DNA of 49,689 bases from Burkholderiales bacterium. Lineage in GTDB: Bacteria; Pseudomonadota; Gammaproteobacteria; Burkholderiales; Casimicrobiaceae. The DNA lies in NCBI GenBank assembly GCA_020851255.1, contig JADZDA010000106.1:1-49689 (forward strand), given 5' to 3'. The translations under genes and the position numbers were made by a program. Below the pieces are notes generated by a model. That model searched no databases and was not told the origin of the DNA. It worked only from the letters and a program-made list of their open reading frames with translations. This document shows, piece by piece, positions 34,009-43,412 of the stretch. Positions within the stretch are counted from its first letter, which is position 1. Every line of letters begins with the position of its first letter.

Positions 34009-34664
34009 CGCGTGCTGCGGCGGTCCGATTCGCCTGCGCGCTGGCCGCGCTCGCCGCCGCGCCCCACGGAAGCGCCCTGCCGCCGACCCGCGACGAGCTC
34101 GCCGCCTGGTGCGCGAACGCCGAGGACATCGCGCACTGCGGCCGCCTGATCGAGCAGGAGCAGATGAAGCGCCTGCCCGGCCTCGCGAAACGCGCGGGGA
34201 TCGAGCTGACGATCGCGTTGTTCCCGAGCGGCACCGCGAAGTTCTCGGACATCGAGAGCCTGCAGCAGCCGACGTCCTACAGCCTGTTCGACTCGATCGA
34301 CTCGATCAACGGTGTCCTGCTGTTCAAGACGATCGGCGAGAAGTCGTCGTTCGTGCTGCTGCAACGCGCCGTCAATCGCGTGACCGAGCTGCCGTCGGAA
34401 CCCGCGCTCGCCCCCGACCGCCAGCGCCTCGCCACCGCCGACTTCTGCCCGTCCGGCTGCACGAACGAGCTCGTGGTCTGGCGGGTGACCCGCGAGGGCG
34501 TCGTGCGCGAGCTGGTCTGGCGCTCGACCGAGGCCTGGTCGGACGCGACGCCGCGCTGGAGGGACGCCGAGACCGTCGTCGTCGACTACTCGACCGCCGA
34601 CGACGGCATGCCGCGCACGCTCGAGCGCAGGCTGTCGCAGGCGGGCTGGCTGGCGCCGCGCTGA
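34005..34664 (+). CDS. Exported hypothetical protein between thiG and trmB, 219 aa
   Basis: GTG at 34005 overlaps the thiG stop (GTGA). The protein starts with a short signal-like segment ([23 protein letters not shown]) followed by [29 protein letters not shown], two nearby Cys, [39 protein letters not shown] and [16 protein letters not shown] with another Cys pair. No family was recognised. Codon use is like its neighbours and the two ends are tightly packed between thiG and trmB, so it is a real gene. It is probably periplasmic with disulfides; no link to thiamine or tRNA modification is evident. Confidence 0.7.
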   Translation: MTRAAAVRFACALAALAAAPHGSALPPTRDELAAWCANAEDIAHCGRLIEQEQMKRLPGLAKRAGIELTIALFPSGTAKFSDIESLQQPTSYSLFDSIDSINGVLLFKTIGEKSSFVLLQRAVNRVTELPSEPALAPDRQRLATADFCPSGCTNELVVWRVTREGVVRELVWRSTEAWSDATPRWRDAETVVVDYSTADDGMPRTLERRLSQAGWLAPR

Positions 34665-34678
34665 TCGTGTCGGTCGCG

Positions 34679-35371
34679 ATGGTCGAGGACGACCGCGGCG
34701 AGCTCCCGCACCGTCCGGTGCGAAGCTACGTGCTGCGCCAGGGGCGCCTCTCCCCGGCGCAGGCGCGCGCGCTCGAACGACTCGGGCCCCGCCACGTACT
34801 GCCGTTCGCCGCGGCGCCGCTGGACTTCGCGCGTGTCTACGGCCGCGTCGCGCCGGTCGTCCTCGAAATCGGCTGCGGCATGGGCGAGACGACCGCGGCG
34901 ATCGCGCACGCGGATCCCGGTACCGATTTCCTCGGCATCGAGGTCCACGCACCCGGCGTGGGCGCGCTCCTCAACCGGATCGACACGCAGGGCCTGTCGA
35001 ACCTGCGTGTGATCCGCCACGACGCGGTCGAGGTCGTCGGCGCCATGATCGCGCCCGGCTCGCTGGCCGGCGTCCACGTCTACTTCCCCGACCCCTGGCC
35101 CAAGAAACGGCATCACAAGCGCCGGCTGCTCAAGCCGGCGTTCGTCCATGCGCTGGCGCAGCGCCTCGCGCCGGGCGGCTACCTGCACGTGGCGACCGAC
35201 TGGGCGCCCTACGCCGAGGAGATCCTCGCGACCTGCACCGCGGAGCCTCTGCTCGTCAACACCGCCGAGCGTTACTCGTCACGCCCGTCGTGGCGACCCC
35301 GGACCAAGTTCGAGGCGCGCGGCATGAAGCTCGGCCACGAGGTCTTCGACATCCTGTTCCGGCGCGCGTAG
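34679..35371 (+). CDS. trmB: tRNA (guanine-N7-)-methyltransferase TrmB, 230 aa
   Basis: Methylates N7 of G46 in the tRNA variable loop using S-adenosylmethionine. Diagnostic parts: [30 protein letters not shown] (AdoMet loop), [50 protein letters not shown] and the end [15 protein letters not shown] 34679 is used; GTG 34667, just after the previous stop, is an alternative giving four more residues. It converges with the glycosyltransferase gene across a 14-bp gap. Confidence 0.95.
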   Translation: MVEDDRGELPHRPVRSYVLRQGRLSPAQARALERLGPRHVLPFAAAPLDFARVYGRVAPVVLEIGCGMGETTAAIAHADPGTDFLGIEVHAPGVGALLNRIDTQGLSNLRVIRHDAVEVVGAMIAPGSLAGVHVYFPDPWPKKRHHKRRLLKPAFVHALAQRLAPGGYLHVATDWAPYAEEILATCTAEPLLVNTAERYSSRPSWRPRTKFEARGMKLGHEVFDILFRRA

Positions 35372-35385
35372 CGCGCATCCGCCGT

Positions 35386-38300
35386 TCAACGCGGCGGGTC
35401 GACGCCCAGCGTCCCGGCGAGCGCGCGTTTCGCCGTCGCGCGCGAGAAGTGCTCGCGCAGGTTGTCGAGCCCGCCCCGCGACAGATGCCGCCACAGCGGC
35501 TCGTCGGTGTACGCACGCACGATCGCGTCGGCGAACGCGTCCGCGTCGTCCGCGACGAGCACATCGTGGCCCGGCGCGAGTCCCATCCCCTCGACCGCCG
35601 GCGTCGTGGCGACCACCGGCACGCCGTAGCTCATCGCCAGGTTGACCTTGCCCTTGACGCCGGCACCGTAGCGCAGCGGCGCGATCGACACGCGCGCGGC
35701 GGTGAAGATCGGCGCGATGTCGGCGACGTGCCCGGCGACGACCAGGTCCGGCCCCGACAGCGCGACGATCTTCGCCGGCGGCTCGGCGCCGACGATCGTC
35801 GTGACCACGCCCGGCAGCCGCTCGCGCAGGCGCGGGAGCACCTTTTGCGCGTACCAGAGCACGCCGTCGGCGTTCGGCGGATGGCGGAAGCTTCCGATGA
35901 ACACGAGACCGGCGCGGGCGGCGTACGGCCGGCCGGCCGGCATCGGTTCGTGGATGTTCGACAGCACCTCGACGCGCGCGCCGGGAACCATGCCCGCCAG
36001 CAACTGCCTCTCGACCGGAGAAACGACCCAGGTGACGTCCGCGCGCCGTACGAGGTCGAGCTCCTGCTCCCGCTGCGCGCGCGCGGAGACCACGGCCGCC
36101 GCTCCGCCCTCGACCTGCGCCTGCCGTTCGGCGCGCAGGAAATGCAGGTCGACGGTGTCGAACACGAGCTTCGCGCGCGGGGCGTGCCTGCGCACCGAGT
36201 CGATGTGCTTCGAGGCCACGTAGTGGCGCGACAGGATCACGGCGTCGAATTCCGGCCCGCGGCGCGCGAGCAGCTCGTCGATCGAGCGCTGGTAGGGCGC
36301 GTACTGCACCTCGACGCCGGCCTGCTGCAGGTCGCGCACGTACGGCTCGCGGTACTCGAGGTTGTCGGCGACGAACGTCGCCTTGCCGCCGAGCTCGCCG
36401 ACGAGTTCGACGATCGCCTGCATCCTCACCGATCCGGAATCGCGGTCGGGCGTCAGCATGCACGCGTCGACGACCAGCACCCGGAAACGCGCGCCGCGGT
36501 CGATCTCGAGCGCGGGCGCCTCCCCGTTGGGGCGGTGGCGTGCGAGCACGAGCGCCCATTTGCGGGCGAACGCCTCGCGGTTGACGATCTGGTGGCGCTT
36601 GATGCCCGCCGCGACATCGGTGCCGGCGGTCCGACCCTCGAAGTGGACGACCATCGCGTCGGGCTGGTACCAGACGCCGCGCCCGGCGGCGCGCACGGCG
36701 AAGGCGAGGTCGGTGTCCTCGTAGTAGGCGGGCGCGTAGCGCCGGTCGAAACCGCCGAGCGACTCGAACAGCGCGCGGTCGACGGCGAGGCAGGCGCCCG
36801 AGACGTAGTCGGCGCGGCGCAGGTGCCCGTACTCCGGCCGGTCGGGATCGTCGTCGCGGCCGATGTTCCACGCCGAGCCGTCGCGCCAGACGATGCCGCC
36901 CGCCTCCTGCAGGCGCCCGTCCGGGTACACGAGCTTCGCGCCGACGACACCGGCGTCGGGATGGCGTTCGTAAACGCGGCCGATCGCATCGAGCCAGCCG
37001 GGCGTGACGATCGTGTCGTTGTTGAGGAAGACGATGCGCGCCCCGCGCGCCCGCGCCGCGCCCCGATTGCACGACGCCACGAAGCCGCCGTTCGCGTCAG
37101 CGCGCTCGAAGCGCACGCCCGACACGACCGAGAGCGAGGCGGCGAGCGGCTCGGGCGAGGCGTCGTCGACGACGATGACTTCGACGTCGTCGTGCGCGAC
37201 GGTCGCGTGCACGCTCCTGAGGCACGTGTAGGTGAGCAGCGGCTCGCCGTAGGCCGGCACGACGATCGACCAGCGCGGTGCCGCGGACGGCGCGAACGCG
37301 AGCGGCGCGATCGCGGTCTCGACGCTCCAGCTGCGCCTGCGCTGCGGCGCCGGAAAGGCGCGGCCGCGCAGCTTCTCGCCGATCCGCCGCGCGAGCGCGG
37401 TCACGCCCTGGTCGCGCAGGATCGCGAGCGCCGTCGCCGTCTGGCGCGGCAGGTGGCGGATCGCCTGCGGTGTCCGCGTGACCCGCCCGCCGGCGCGGCG
37501 CATGCCGCCGACGACCGTGCGGACCGGCGCGGTGATCCGCCAGCTCGTCGAGCCTTCGAGTTCGGCGATGCGCTCGCGCGCGGCACGCAGCTCGGGCTCG
37601 CGCGTCGCGCGCGCACGGGCGACGTCGGTCAAAGCCTCGTCGGACTGCGCCGCACGGGCGACGAGCTCGTGCAGCGCCTCGCGGTCGCCGCACTGCGCCC
37701 CGGCGCGGACGAGTTCGGCGAGCGGCAGCGCCGGCGCCGCCGGTGCCGGCGCGAAATGCCGCGGATCGAGCGCGGGGATCGACGCCGGCGTTCGGGTCGT
37801 GCCGGCGTGCCAGCGCGCGACCAGCCAATCGGCGTAGTCGCGCCAGACCTCGCCCGAGGTGATGGCGACCGCGCCGTCCAGGCCGCGGTCGGAGGAGGCC
37901 GTCGGCTCGACGCCTGCCGCGGTGAGCAACGCGTCGTTCCACGCCGACGCGGGCGCGTTCCAGTCGAGGAGCCGCGCCCGTTCGACGCCGTCGAGCCGTT
38001 CGGCCAGCGCGCCGAGCGCCGAGGCGACGATCGGCCTTCCGGTCGCGAGCGCGGCCGACAGCGTGTACGACCACGATTCGGGCACCTGCGCCGGGAACAT
38101 CCACACGTCGGGCGCCTCGGCGGCGACGATTCGCGACAGGTCCGCGTCGTCGTACTCGCCGGTGAACGATATCGCACCGCCGGGCAGAGGCGGCAGCGGC
38201 GCGCCGATCGCGCCCACGATCCGGAACGCCAGCGGCAGTCCGCGCTCGACCGCGTCGCGCGCGCAGGCGATCGTCACATCGAGACCCTTGGCGGCGTTGA

Positions 38301-38979
38301 GCCGACCCAGCAGCCCGACGCGCACGATCCGCAGCCCGATATGTCGCGGCGCGTCCGGATGCGCGCGCACGTCGATCGGCAACGCCGGGTGGTGGCGCAG
38401 CAGCCGTCCGGCGACATCGTGGGTCGGCGCGATCACGCGCTCGGCGCGCGCGAGCCACGCGCCGAAGAGCGCGCGCCAGCCGGCGATGTCGAGCCGCCAT
38501 TGCGCGGACCTCCGCGCGAGGCACGCATCGCAGCCGGTCTCGTCGGGCTCGCCGCAATAGCGTCCCTCGCCGCGATCCAGGTGATAGCGCGGGCAGACCG
38601 GGAAAGCGTCGTGCAGCGTGACGTCGTAGCCGACGCCGAGGTCCGCCGGCAGATCGAGGATCTCGCGCGGCAGCCCGTCGACATGATGGAAGTGGAATCG
38701 ACAGACGCCGAGCGCGGCGAGCAGCGCGATCAGGGCTTCGCGATCGCCCGGGAAGATGAAACGGGCATCGAGCGCGGCCGCGCCCCTCGCCCAGCGCAGA
38801 CGCACGACGCCCGGCGACGCGGGCTCCACGCGCAGGATCTCGGCGCGATCGGCGAGCGCGGCCGCGAGCTCGTCGACGTGGCGGCGCACGCCCCCGCCCC
38901 ATCCGTGCGAAACGAGCACGGCTCGCGGGCGCGGCGAAGCGGCGATCGCGGTGAGCGCGGCGGCGGGATCGGAGACCAT
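35386..38979 (-). CDS. Three-module glycosyltransferase (GT4-like, GT2, GT4-like), 1197 aa
   Basis: A large protein that joins three predicted sugar transferases. Residues 1 to about 400 are GT4-like (VGLLGRLNAAKGLDV, APDVWMFPAQVPESWSYTLSAALATGRPIVAS). A spacer with AARERIAELEGSTSWRITAPVR links to a GT2 domain at about 565-800 (WSIVVPAYGEPLLTYTCL, EVIVVDDASPEPL, FLNNDTIVTPGWLDAI, YYEDTDLAFAVRAAG). Residues about 835-1190 form another GT4-like module (DSGSVRMQAIVELV, VFIGSFRHPPNADGVLWYAQ, LRYGAGVKGKVNLAMSYGVPVVATT). Such multi-domain enzymes build surface glycans or O-antigen-like chains, working in the cytoplasm on lipid-linked acceptors. It is solitary: no flippase, polymerase or sugar-nucleotide genes are nearby. 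ATG 38979 gives the domain-complete N-terminus. Confidence 0.88.
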   Translation of the reverse strand: MVSDPAAALTAIAASPRPRAVLVSHGWGGGVRRHVDELAAALADRAEILRVEPASPGVVRLRWARGAAALDARFIFPGDREALIALLAALGVCRFHFHHVDGLPREILDLPADLGVGYDVTLHDAFPVCPRYHLDRGEGRYCGEPDETGCDACLARRSAQWRLDIAGWRALFGAWLARAERVIAPTHDVAGRLLRHHPALPIDVRAHPDAPRHIGLRIVRVGLLGRLNAAKGLDVTIACARDAVERGLPLAFRIVGAIGAPLPPLPGGAISFTGEYDDADLSRIVAAEAPDVWMFPAQVPESWSYTLSAALATGRPIVASALGALAERLDGVERARLLDWNAPASAWNDALLTAAGVEPTASSDRGLDGAVAITSGEVWRDYADWLVARWHAGTTRTPASIPALDPRHFAPAPAAPALPLAELVRAGAQCGDREALHELVARAAQSDEALTDVARARATREPELRAARERIAELEGSTSWRITAPVRTVVGGMRRAGGRVTRTPQAIRHLPRQTATALAILRDQGVTALARRIGEKLRGRAFPAPQRRRSWSVETAIAPLAFAPSAAPRWSIVVPAYGEPLLTYTCLRSVHATVAHDDVEVIVVDDASPEPLAASLSVVSGVRFERADANGGFVASCNRGAARARGARIVFLNNDTIVTPGWLDAIGRVYERHPDAGVVGAKLVYPDGRLQEAGGIVWRDGSAWNIGRDDDPDRPEYGHLRRADYVSGACLAVDRALFESLGGFDRRYAPAYYEDTDLAFAVRAAGRGVWYQPDAMVVHFEGRTAGTDVAAGIKRHQIVNREAFARKWALVLARHRPNGEAPALEIDRGARFRVLVVDACMLTPDRDSGSVRMQAIVELVGELGGKATFVADNLEYREPYVRDLQQAGVEVQYAPYQRSIDELLARRGPEFDAVILSRHYVASKHIDSVRRHAPRAKLVFDTVDLHFLRAERQAQVEGGAAAVVSARAQREQELDLVRRADVTWVVSPVERQLLAGMVPGARVEVLSNIHEPMPAGRPYAARAGLVFIGSFRHPPNADGVLWYAQKVLPRLRERLPGVVTTIVGAEPPAKIVALSGPDLVVAGHVADIAPIFTAARVSIAPLRYGAGVKGKVNLAMSYGVPVVATTPAVEGMGLAPGHDVLVADDADAFADAIVRAYTDEPLWRHLSRGGLDNLREHFSRATAKRALAGTLGVDPPR

Positions 38980-39076
38980 GGACGGGAGGGGCGGCGGGCG
39001 GCGCTCGTACTTCGCGGGCGCCGCGGGCGAATTGTAGCCCCGAGGGGCGTGCCGGCGTCCTGGCGTACCGCCGGCG

Positions 39077-39937
39077 TCAGTCGGCGATCTCGACGACGAC
39101 CGGCTGGTGATCGGAGAGCTGCGTCCGCGAGTCGACCTCGATCGCGCGCACACGTGGCGCGATCTCGTCGCTGACGAAGACGAAATCGCAGGCGACCGGC
39201 GGCAGGCCCGGCGCGAACGGCCGGTGGACGCAGAATGTCGGCGGCTGCGGGCGCGTGCCGTGGACCCGGGTCCACGCGTCGTGGAACCGGGACGTCCCGT
39301 CGTCGTAGGGCGCCAGCATCGCGAGGTACTCGGCGTCACCCGCCGGCAGGTTGAAGTCGCCGGCGACGATCGCCGCACGCGCTTCCGGCCATGCCCGGAA
39401 GGGCCCGTCGTCGTCGCCGCCGGCGGACGGCGCCCGCGCGCGCCCGTGCGCCTCGGCGTGCAAGTCGCGCAGTCGCGCGACCTGCGCCGCGCGCTGGGTC
39501 CGCGAGTAGTACTCGAGGTGCGTCGTCGTGACCCGGACCTCGCCGGACGGCCCGGAGAGCGTCGCCTCGACGGCCACGCGCTGCATCGAGGGACGCGCCG
39601 GGTCGACGGGCCAAGGCAGCGCATGCCGCCGGACCTGCCGCACCGGCAGGCGCGAGGCGATCGCGTTGCCGAAACGGCGGCGGCGTTCGCCACCCGGGTG
39701 ATCGGCGCCGAAACCCGCCACGATCTCGTAGCCGGGCAGCAGGCGCTCGAGCTCCGCGAACTGGTCGCGGTCGTCGTTGCCCGCGAGCATCGGATCCGGG
39801 TAGTGGTCGGCGAGCTCCTGCACGCAGAGCACGTCGAAATCGGCGAGCGTACGCGCGTGCGCGATCACGCGCGAAGGATCCACTCGGCCGTCGAGGCCGA
39901 GGAACCACTGGACGTTCCAGGTGACCAACCGCAGCAC
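39077..39937 (-). CDS. Endonuclease/exonuclease/phosphatase (EEP) family hydrolase, 286 aa
   Basis: EEP-fold metal-dependent hydrolase. Motifs: LRLVTWNVQWF (Asn), VLCVQELAD (metal Glu), TTTHLEYYSRTQR, IVAGDFNLPAGD (Asp-x-Asn) and the closing SDHQPVVVEI (Asp-His). No signal peptide. Family members cleave phosphodiester or phosphomonoester bonds in nucleic acids, lipids or inositol phosphates, so the substrate is not fixed. It lies 30 bp after the UgpE-like permease gene on the same strand and is probably the last gene of the ABC operon, where a glycerophosphodiesterase (UgpQ) is found in many relatives; it may fill a similar role. Confidence 0.85.
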   Translation of the reverse strand: MLRLVTWNVQWFLGLDGRVDPSRVIAHARTLADFDVLCVQELADHYPDPMLAGNDDRDQFAELERLLPGYEIVAGFGADHPGGERRRRFGNAIASRLPVRQVRRHALPWPVDPARPSMQRVAVEATLSGPSGEVRVTTTHLEYYSRTQRAAQVARLRDLHAEAHGRARAPSAGGDDDGPFRAWPEARAAIVAGDFNLPAGDAEYLAMLAPYDDGTSRFHDAWTRVHGTRPQPPTFCVHRPFAPGLPPVACDFVFVSDEIAPRVRAIEVDSRTQLSDHQPVVVEIAD

Positions 39938-39967
39938 GTCAGGAACCCTCGCCGGAGGTCCGGGGCA

Positions 39968-40804
39968 CTACCGGATCCCCGCGCGCATGAACGACGCCAC
40001 GAACTGCCGCTGGAAGAGCAGGAACGCGACGAGCAGCGGCGCGACCGACAGGATCGTCGCCGCCGTGATGATCGACCAGTCGATGCCCTGGTCGGTCGCC
40101 GAGAACACCTGCAGGCCGACGGTGACCGGCCGCGTCTCGACCGAGTTGGTGATGATGAGCGGCCACAGGAAGTTGTTCCAGTGGTAGCTGACCGACACGA
40201 GCGCGTAGGCGACGTAGGTCGGGCGGGCGAGCGGCACGTAGACCTTCCACAGCACCTGCAGCGGCGAGCACCCCTCGACGCGCGCCGCCTCGTCCAGCTC
40301 GCGAGGGATCGTCTTGAACGTCTGGCGCAGCAGGAAGATGCCGAACGCGCTCGCCATGTACGGGAGCCCGATCGCGAGGATCGTGTCCTTGATGCCTAGC
40401 GCGGCCATCGTCCGGTAGTTCTCGACGATGAGCACGTCGGGCATGATCATCAGCTGGACGAGCACGAGCGCGAACAGCACGTTGCGCCCGGGGAACTCGA
40501 AGCGGGCGAACGCGTAGGCGGCGAGAGTCACCAGCACGAGCTGCGCGGCGAGCACCATCGTCACCAGCGCCATCGTGTTCACGAAGTAGCGGGCGAACGG
40601 CGCCGCGTGCCAGGCCTTGACGAAATTGTCGAGCGTGAGCGGCGCGGTCAACACGAACCGGGTCGAGTATTCGCCCGGATGGAACGCGGTCCAGAACGCG
40701 TAGACGAGCGGCAGCACCCACAGCACCCCGAGCAGCCAGGCAGCGCCCGTCTCGACGGCGCGCGCGACGCCGCGGGGTTCGTAGACGTGGGTGGTCGCGT
40801 TCAT
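39968..40804 (-). CDS. ABC transporter permease, UgpE/MalG type, 278 aa
   Basis: Second membrane subunit of a carbohydrate- or glycerol-phosphate-type importer. About six membrane helices are visible (for example LLGVLWVLPLVYAFWTAF and IITAATILSVAPLLVAFLLF), with the cytoplasmic EAA loop ELDEAARVEGCSPLQVLWKVYVPLARP that docks on the ATPase. NNFLWPLIITNS is typical of the UgpE branch. It follows the UgpA-like permease after a 115-bp repeat-containing gap. The substrate is inferred from the binding protein's similarity to UgpB and is not proved. Confidence 0.92.
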   Translation of the reverse strand: MNATTHVYEPRGVARAVETGAAWLLGVLWVLPLVYAFWTAFHPGEYSTRFVLTAPLTLDNFVKAWHAAPFARYFVNTMALVTMVLAAQLVLVTLAAYAFARFEFPGRNVLFALVLVQLMIMPDVLIVENYRTMAALGIKDTILAIGLPYMASAFGIFLLRQTFKTIPRELDEAARVEGCSPLQVLWKVYVPLARPTYVAYALVSVSYHWNNFLWPLIITNSVETRPVTVGLQVFSATDQGIDWSIITAATILSVAPLLVAFLLFQRQFVASFMRAGIR

Positions 40805-40919
40805 CGCGTCGGCGTCCGGCCGCTGCGGGGGGACGCGCGACTTCCGGCGACCGAAGGGCCGCCCCGAGGTCGCCGGGCCCCCTCGGGGGGAGGCGGCCGC
40901 AGGCCGCTACGGGGGGATC
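40805..40919. repeat. GC-rich palindromic repeat between permease genes
   Basis: The gap contains GGCCCCCTCGGGGGG, then GCGGCCGCAGGCCGC (6-bp stem) and TACGGGGGG at about 40877-40916: nested inverted repeats of a kind that recurs between genes in many Burkholderiales. It interrupts an otherwise compact operon and could act as an mRNA-stabilising or attenuating hairpin. The recurrence elsewhere is from general knowledge, not shown in this window. Confidence 0.55.
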
Positions 40920-41795
40920 TCACTGGTAATGCGTTCGTTTTTCGAGCACGACGAACTGGAACAGCGCGGCCAGTCCCAGGATGACGAGCAGCACCATCGT
41001 GAGCGCCGCCGCGTAGGCCGAGTCCCAGAACCGGAAGCCGATCTCGTAGATGTAGTAGAGCAGCAGCGCCGTGGCGTTGTCCGGTCCGCCGCGCGTCATC
41101 ACGACGATGTGGTCGACCAGCCGGAACGCGTTGATCACCGCGTTCACCAGCACGAACAGCGTCACCGGCATGAGCAGCGGAAAGGTCACGCGGCGGAAGA
41201 AGTACCAGCGCGAGGCGCCCTCGATCGCCGCCGCCTCGGCCAGATGCGGCGACATCGACTGCAGCGCCGCGAGGTAGAAGATCATGAAAAAGCCGGCTTC
41301 CTTCCACACGGTCACGAGCATCAGACACGCGAGCGCCGTCGACTGGCTGCCGAGCCAGTTGTGACTGGCGAAGCCGAGCCCCTTGGTGAACTGCTCGAGC
41401 AGTCCGTACTCGGGCGTATAGAAGAAGAGCCAGATATTGGCGACCGCGATCATCGGCAGGATCGTCGGCGTGAAATACGCGAGGCGCAGGAAACCGCGAC
41501 CGGCGACCTTGCCGTGGACCCACATCGCCATCAGGAGGGCGAGGGCGATCGATGCCGGGATCGTGCCGAGCGCGTACCCGAAGTTGTTGACCAGCGCCTT
41601 CCAGAAGATCGGATCTTCGGCGAGCTGGACGTAGTTGTCCGCGCCGACCCACACGGCGGGCCGCGCGCCCTTGGGTGTGGAATAGAAGCTGTGCCAGAGG
41701 TTGGCGACCGCAGGATAGTGCGTGAACAACGCGAGCAGCGACATCGCCGGCGCGAGCAGCAGCCACGCGTAGAGCCATTGCCGTGTGCGCGTCAC
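40920..41795 (-). CDS. ABC transporter permease, UgpA/MalF type, 291 aa
   Basis: First membrane subunit of the importer. Helices include LYAWLLLAPAMSLLALFTHY, ALGTIPASIALALLMAMW, FFMIFYLAALQSM and MVLLVILGLAALFQFVVL; the EAA loop is HLAEAAAIEGASRWYFFRRVTFPLL. VMTRGGPDNATALLLYYIYE is typical of the UgpA branch. GTG at 41795 (TRTRQWLYAW) is chosen because it matches the family N-terminus; ATG 41852 would add 19 Arg-rich residues. The gap to the binding-protein gene holds a palindromic repeat. Confidence 0.9.
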   Translation of the reverse strand: MTRTRQWLYAWLLLAPAMSLLALFTHYPAVANLWHSFYSTPKGARPAVWVGADNYVQLAEDPIFWKALVNNFGYALGTIPASIALALLMAMWVHGKVAGRGFLRLAYFTPTILPMIAVANIWLFFYTPEYGLLEQFTKGLGFASHNWLGSQSTALACLMLVTVWKEAGFFMIFYLAALQSMSPHLAEAAAIEGASRWYFFRRVTFPLLMPVTLFVLVNAVINAFRLVDHIVVMTRGGPDNATALLLYYIYEIGFRFWDSAYAAALTMVLLVILGLAALFQFVVLEKRTHYQ

Positions 41796-41920
41796 CGCGT
41801 GGCGCCTCGCGCGCTGAGGTTCACGTCGCCCCGCCCACGTCCACGCGCGCACTCCCGCGCCCCGCGAACGGCGGGAGAGTCGATGTGCCGGGCCGGCGGC
41901 ATTTCAGCCGATTCGCCCAC

Positions 41921-42026
41921 CCTCACCCCCGCCTTCTCCAGCCGAGGCGGGAGAGGGGGAATGTCTCGGCTTGCGCCGAGCCCCCTCCCGTCGCGCGCCG
42001 CCCTCTCCCCGCCTGCGGGGAGAGGG
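41921..42026. repeat. Palindromic repeat cluster between ugpB-like and ugpA-like genes
   Basis: Contains a perfect hairpin CCCTCTCCCCGC-CT-GCGGGGAGAGGG (42001-42026), a diverged relative at about 41921-41960 (CACCCCCGCCTTCTCC and GGCGGGAGAGGGGG) and a small CTCGGC-TTGC-GCCGAG stem between them. The outer palindrome is the same element as that found inside hsdM at 348-375. The paired orientation with a spacer resembles a REP doublet. The rest of the 288-bp gap (41796-42083) holds nothing else I recognise. Confidence 0.75.
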
Positions 42027-42083
42027 GGTCGGCCTGCGCACCGCGGCATCGCCACGGATGGCCAGGAAGTGGGACGAAGCCGT

Positions 42084-43367
42084 TCAGCGCTTGTAGGGCC
42101 GCAGCAGGCGCTCCGCCTCGCGCTGCGCGTCGCGCATCGCGTCCGCCGGCGATTTCGTGCCGGTGAGCGCAGCCTGCAGGCCGTCGTTCAGCGCCTTGGT
42201 CACGCGCTGGTTGTCGTGCGTCGACAGCTCGGCCTTCGCGTACGGCAACTGGTCGCGCGCGACGGCGGCCGGGGCGAATCCGGCGACGTACTGCTTCATG
42301 ACCGGCGTCTCGAACGCGGCCGGCGACACCGCGACGTAACCGGTATCGATGCCCCACTGCGCGGCTCGCGCCGGTTGCGTCGCCCAGCGGATGAACTTGA
42401 GCGCGGCCTCGCGCTGCGCCGGCGTCGACTTCTTGAAGAGGTAGAAGTTGCCGCCGCCGGTCGGGCTGCCGCGCTGCTTGCCGGCCGGCAGCATCGCGAC
42501 GCCGAAATCGAACTTGGCGTTGTTCTTGACGTTGGTGAGGTTGCCGGTCGTCGTCCACACCATCGCGACCTTGCGCTCGAAGAAGTCGCGCGGCGTCGTG
42601 CCCCACTCGACGATGCCTTCCGGGTGCACCTTGTGCGTCTTGCCGAGGTCGACCCAGTATTGCAGCGCCTCGACGACCGCCGGCCTGTCGTAGTACACCT
42701 CGGTGCCGGCGTCGTTCATCAGGTTCTGTCCGGCCTGGATCGCCAGCGCCTGGAAGAGCCAGTACGGGAAACCGGACGAAGGGATCTGCATGCCCCACTG
42801 CGTGACCTTGCCCGACGCGTCGCGCCTGGTGAGCTTCTGCGCGTACTCGACCTGCTCCTTCCAGGTCTGCGGCGGACGATTCGGATCGAGCCCCGCTTCC
42901 TTGAACAGCTCCTTGTTGTAGTAGAGGACGATCGTCGAGCGCTGGAACGGAATACCCCAGACCTTGCCGCCGGTCTGGCTGTTCTCCATGAACCCCGGAT
43001 AGAAGCCCTTGACCCAGGCCTGGTCGTCGGGCGACCTGAGGAGGTCGCTGAACGGGACGATCGCGTCCTCGTCGATCAGCGTGTACATGTCGGTCGACAG
43101 CAGGATCGACATCACCGGCGGGTCGCCGCTCTTCACCGCGGTCAGCGCCTTCGCGATCGACTCCTGGTAGCTCCCCGAGTAGATCGGCCTGACCTTGACG
43201 CCGGGATTCTCCTTCTCGAAGTCGGCGGCCATCCCGTCGATGATCTTGGTGATCGGGCCGCCGACCGCGACCGGGTAGAAGAACGAAACCTCGACCTGCG
43301 CGAGCGCGAACGCCGGGACGAGCGCGGCGAGCAGGGCGACGACCGATTGCCGGATGCGACGCAACAT
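42084..43367 (-). CDS. ABC transporter substrate-binding protein, UgpB-like, 427 aa
   Basis: Periplasmic binding protein of the importer. A signal peptide (MLRRIRQSVVALLAALVPAFALA) precedes the family 1 solute-binding fold: EVSFFYPVAVGGPITKIIDG, DFEKENPGVKVRPIYSGSYQES, VPFSDLL, FMENSQTGGKVWGIPFQRST, LYYNKELFKEAGLDP and a late GTTPRDFFERKVAMVWTTTGN. Closest in style to UgpB, which binds sn-glycerol-3-phosphate or glycerophosphodiesters, but other sugars or phosphates are possible. It lies 45 bp downstream of the ATPase gene, forming the order ATPase, binding protein, two permeases, EEP hydrolase. Confidence 0.9.
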   Translation of the reverse strand: MLRRIRQSVVALLAALVPAFALAQVEVSFFYPVAVGGPITKIIDGMAADFEKENPGVKVRPIYSGSYQESIAKALTAVKSGDPPVMSILLSTDMYTLIDEDAIVPFSDLLRSPDDQAWVKGFYPGFMENSQTGGKVWGIPFQRSTIVLYYNKELFKEAGLDPNRPPQTWKEQVEYAQKLTRRDASGKVTQWGMQIPSSGFPYWLFQALAIQAGQNLMNDAGTEVYYDRPAVVEALQYWVDLGKTHKVHPEGIVEWGTTPRDFFERKVAMVWTTTGNLTNVKNNAKFDFGVAMLPAGKQRGSPTGGGNFYLFKKSTPAQREAALKFIRWATQPARAAQWGIDTGYVAVSPAAFETPVMKQYVAGFAPAAVARDQLPYAKAELSTHDNQRVTKALNDGLQAALTGTKSPADAMRDAQREAERLLRPYKR

Positions 43368-43412
43368 GGGTGGAACCTCCTTCGGTGGGAGCGCGACGAG
43401 CGGGGCGGCCGT

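Noticed and set aside
35290-39174. A 1294-codon plus-strand frame opposite the glycosyltransferase
   Set aside because: Typical antisense artefact of high GC third positions; the opposite strand encodes clear GT2 and GT4 motifs.
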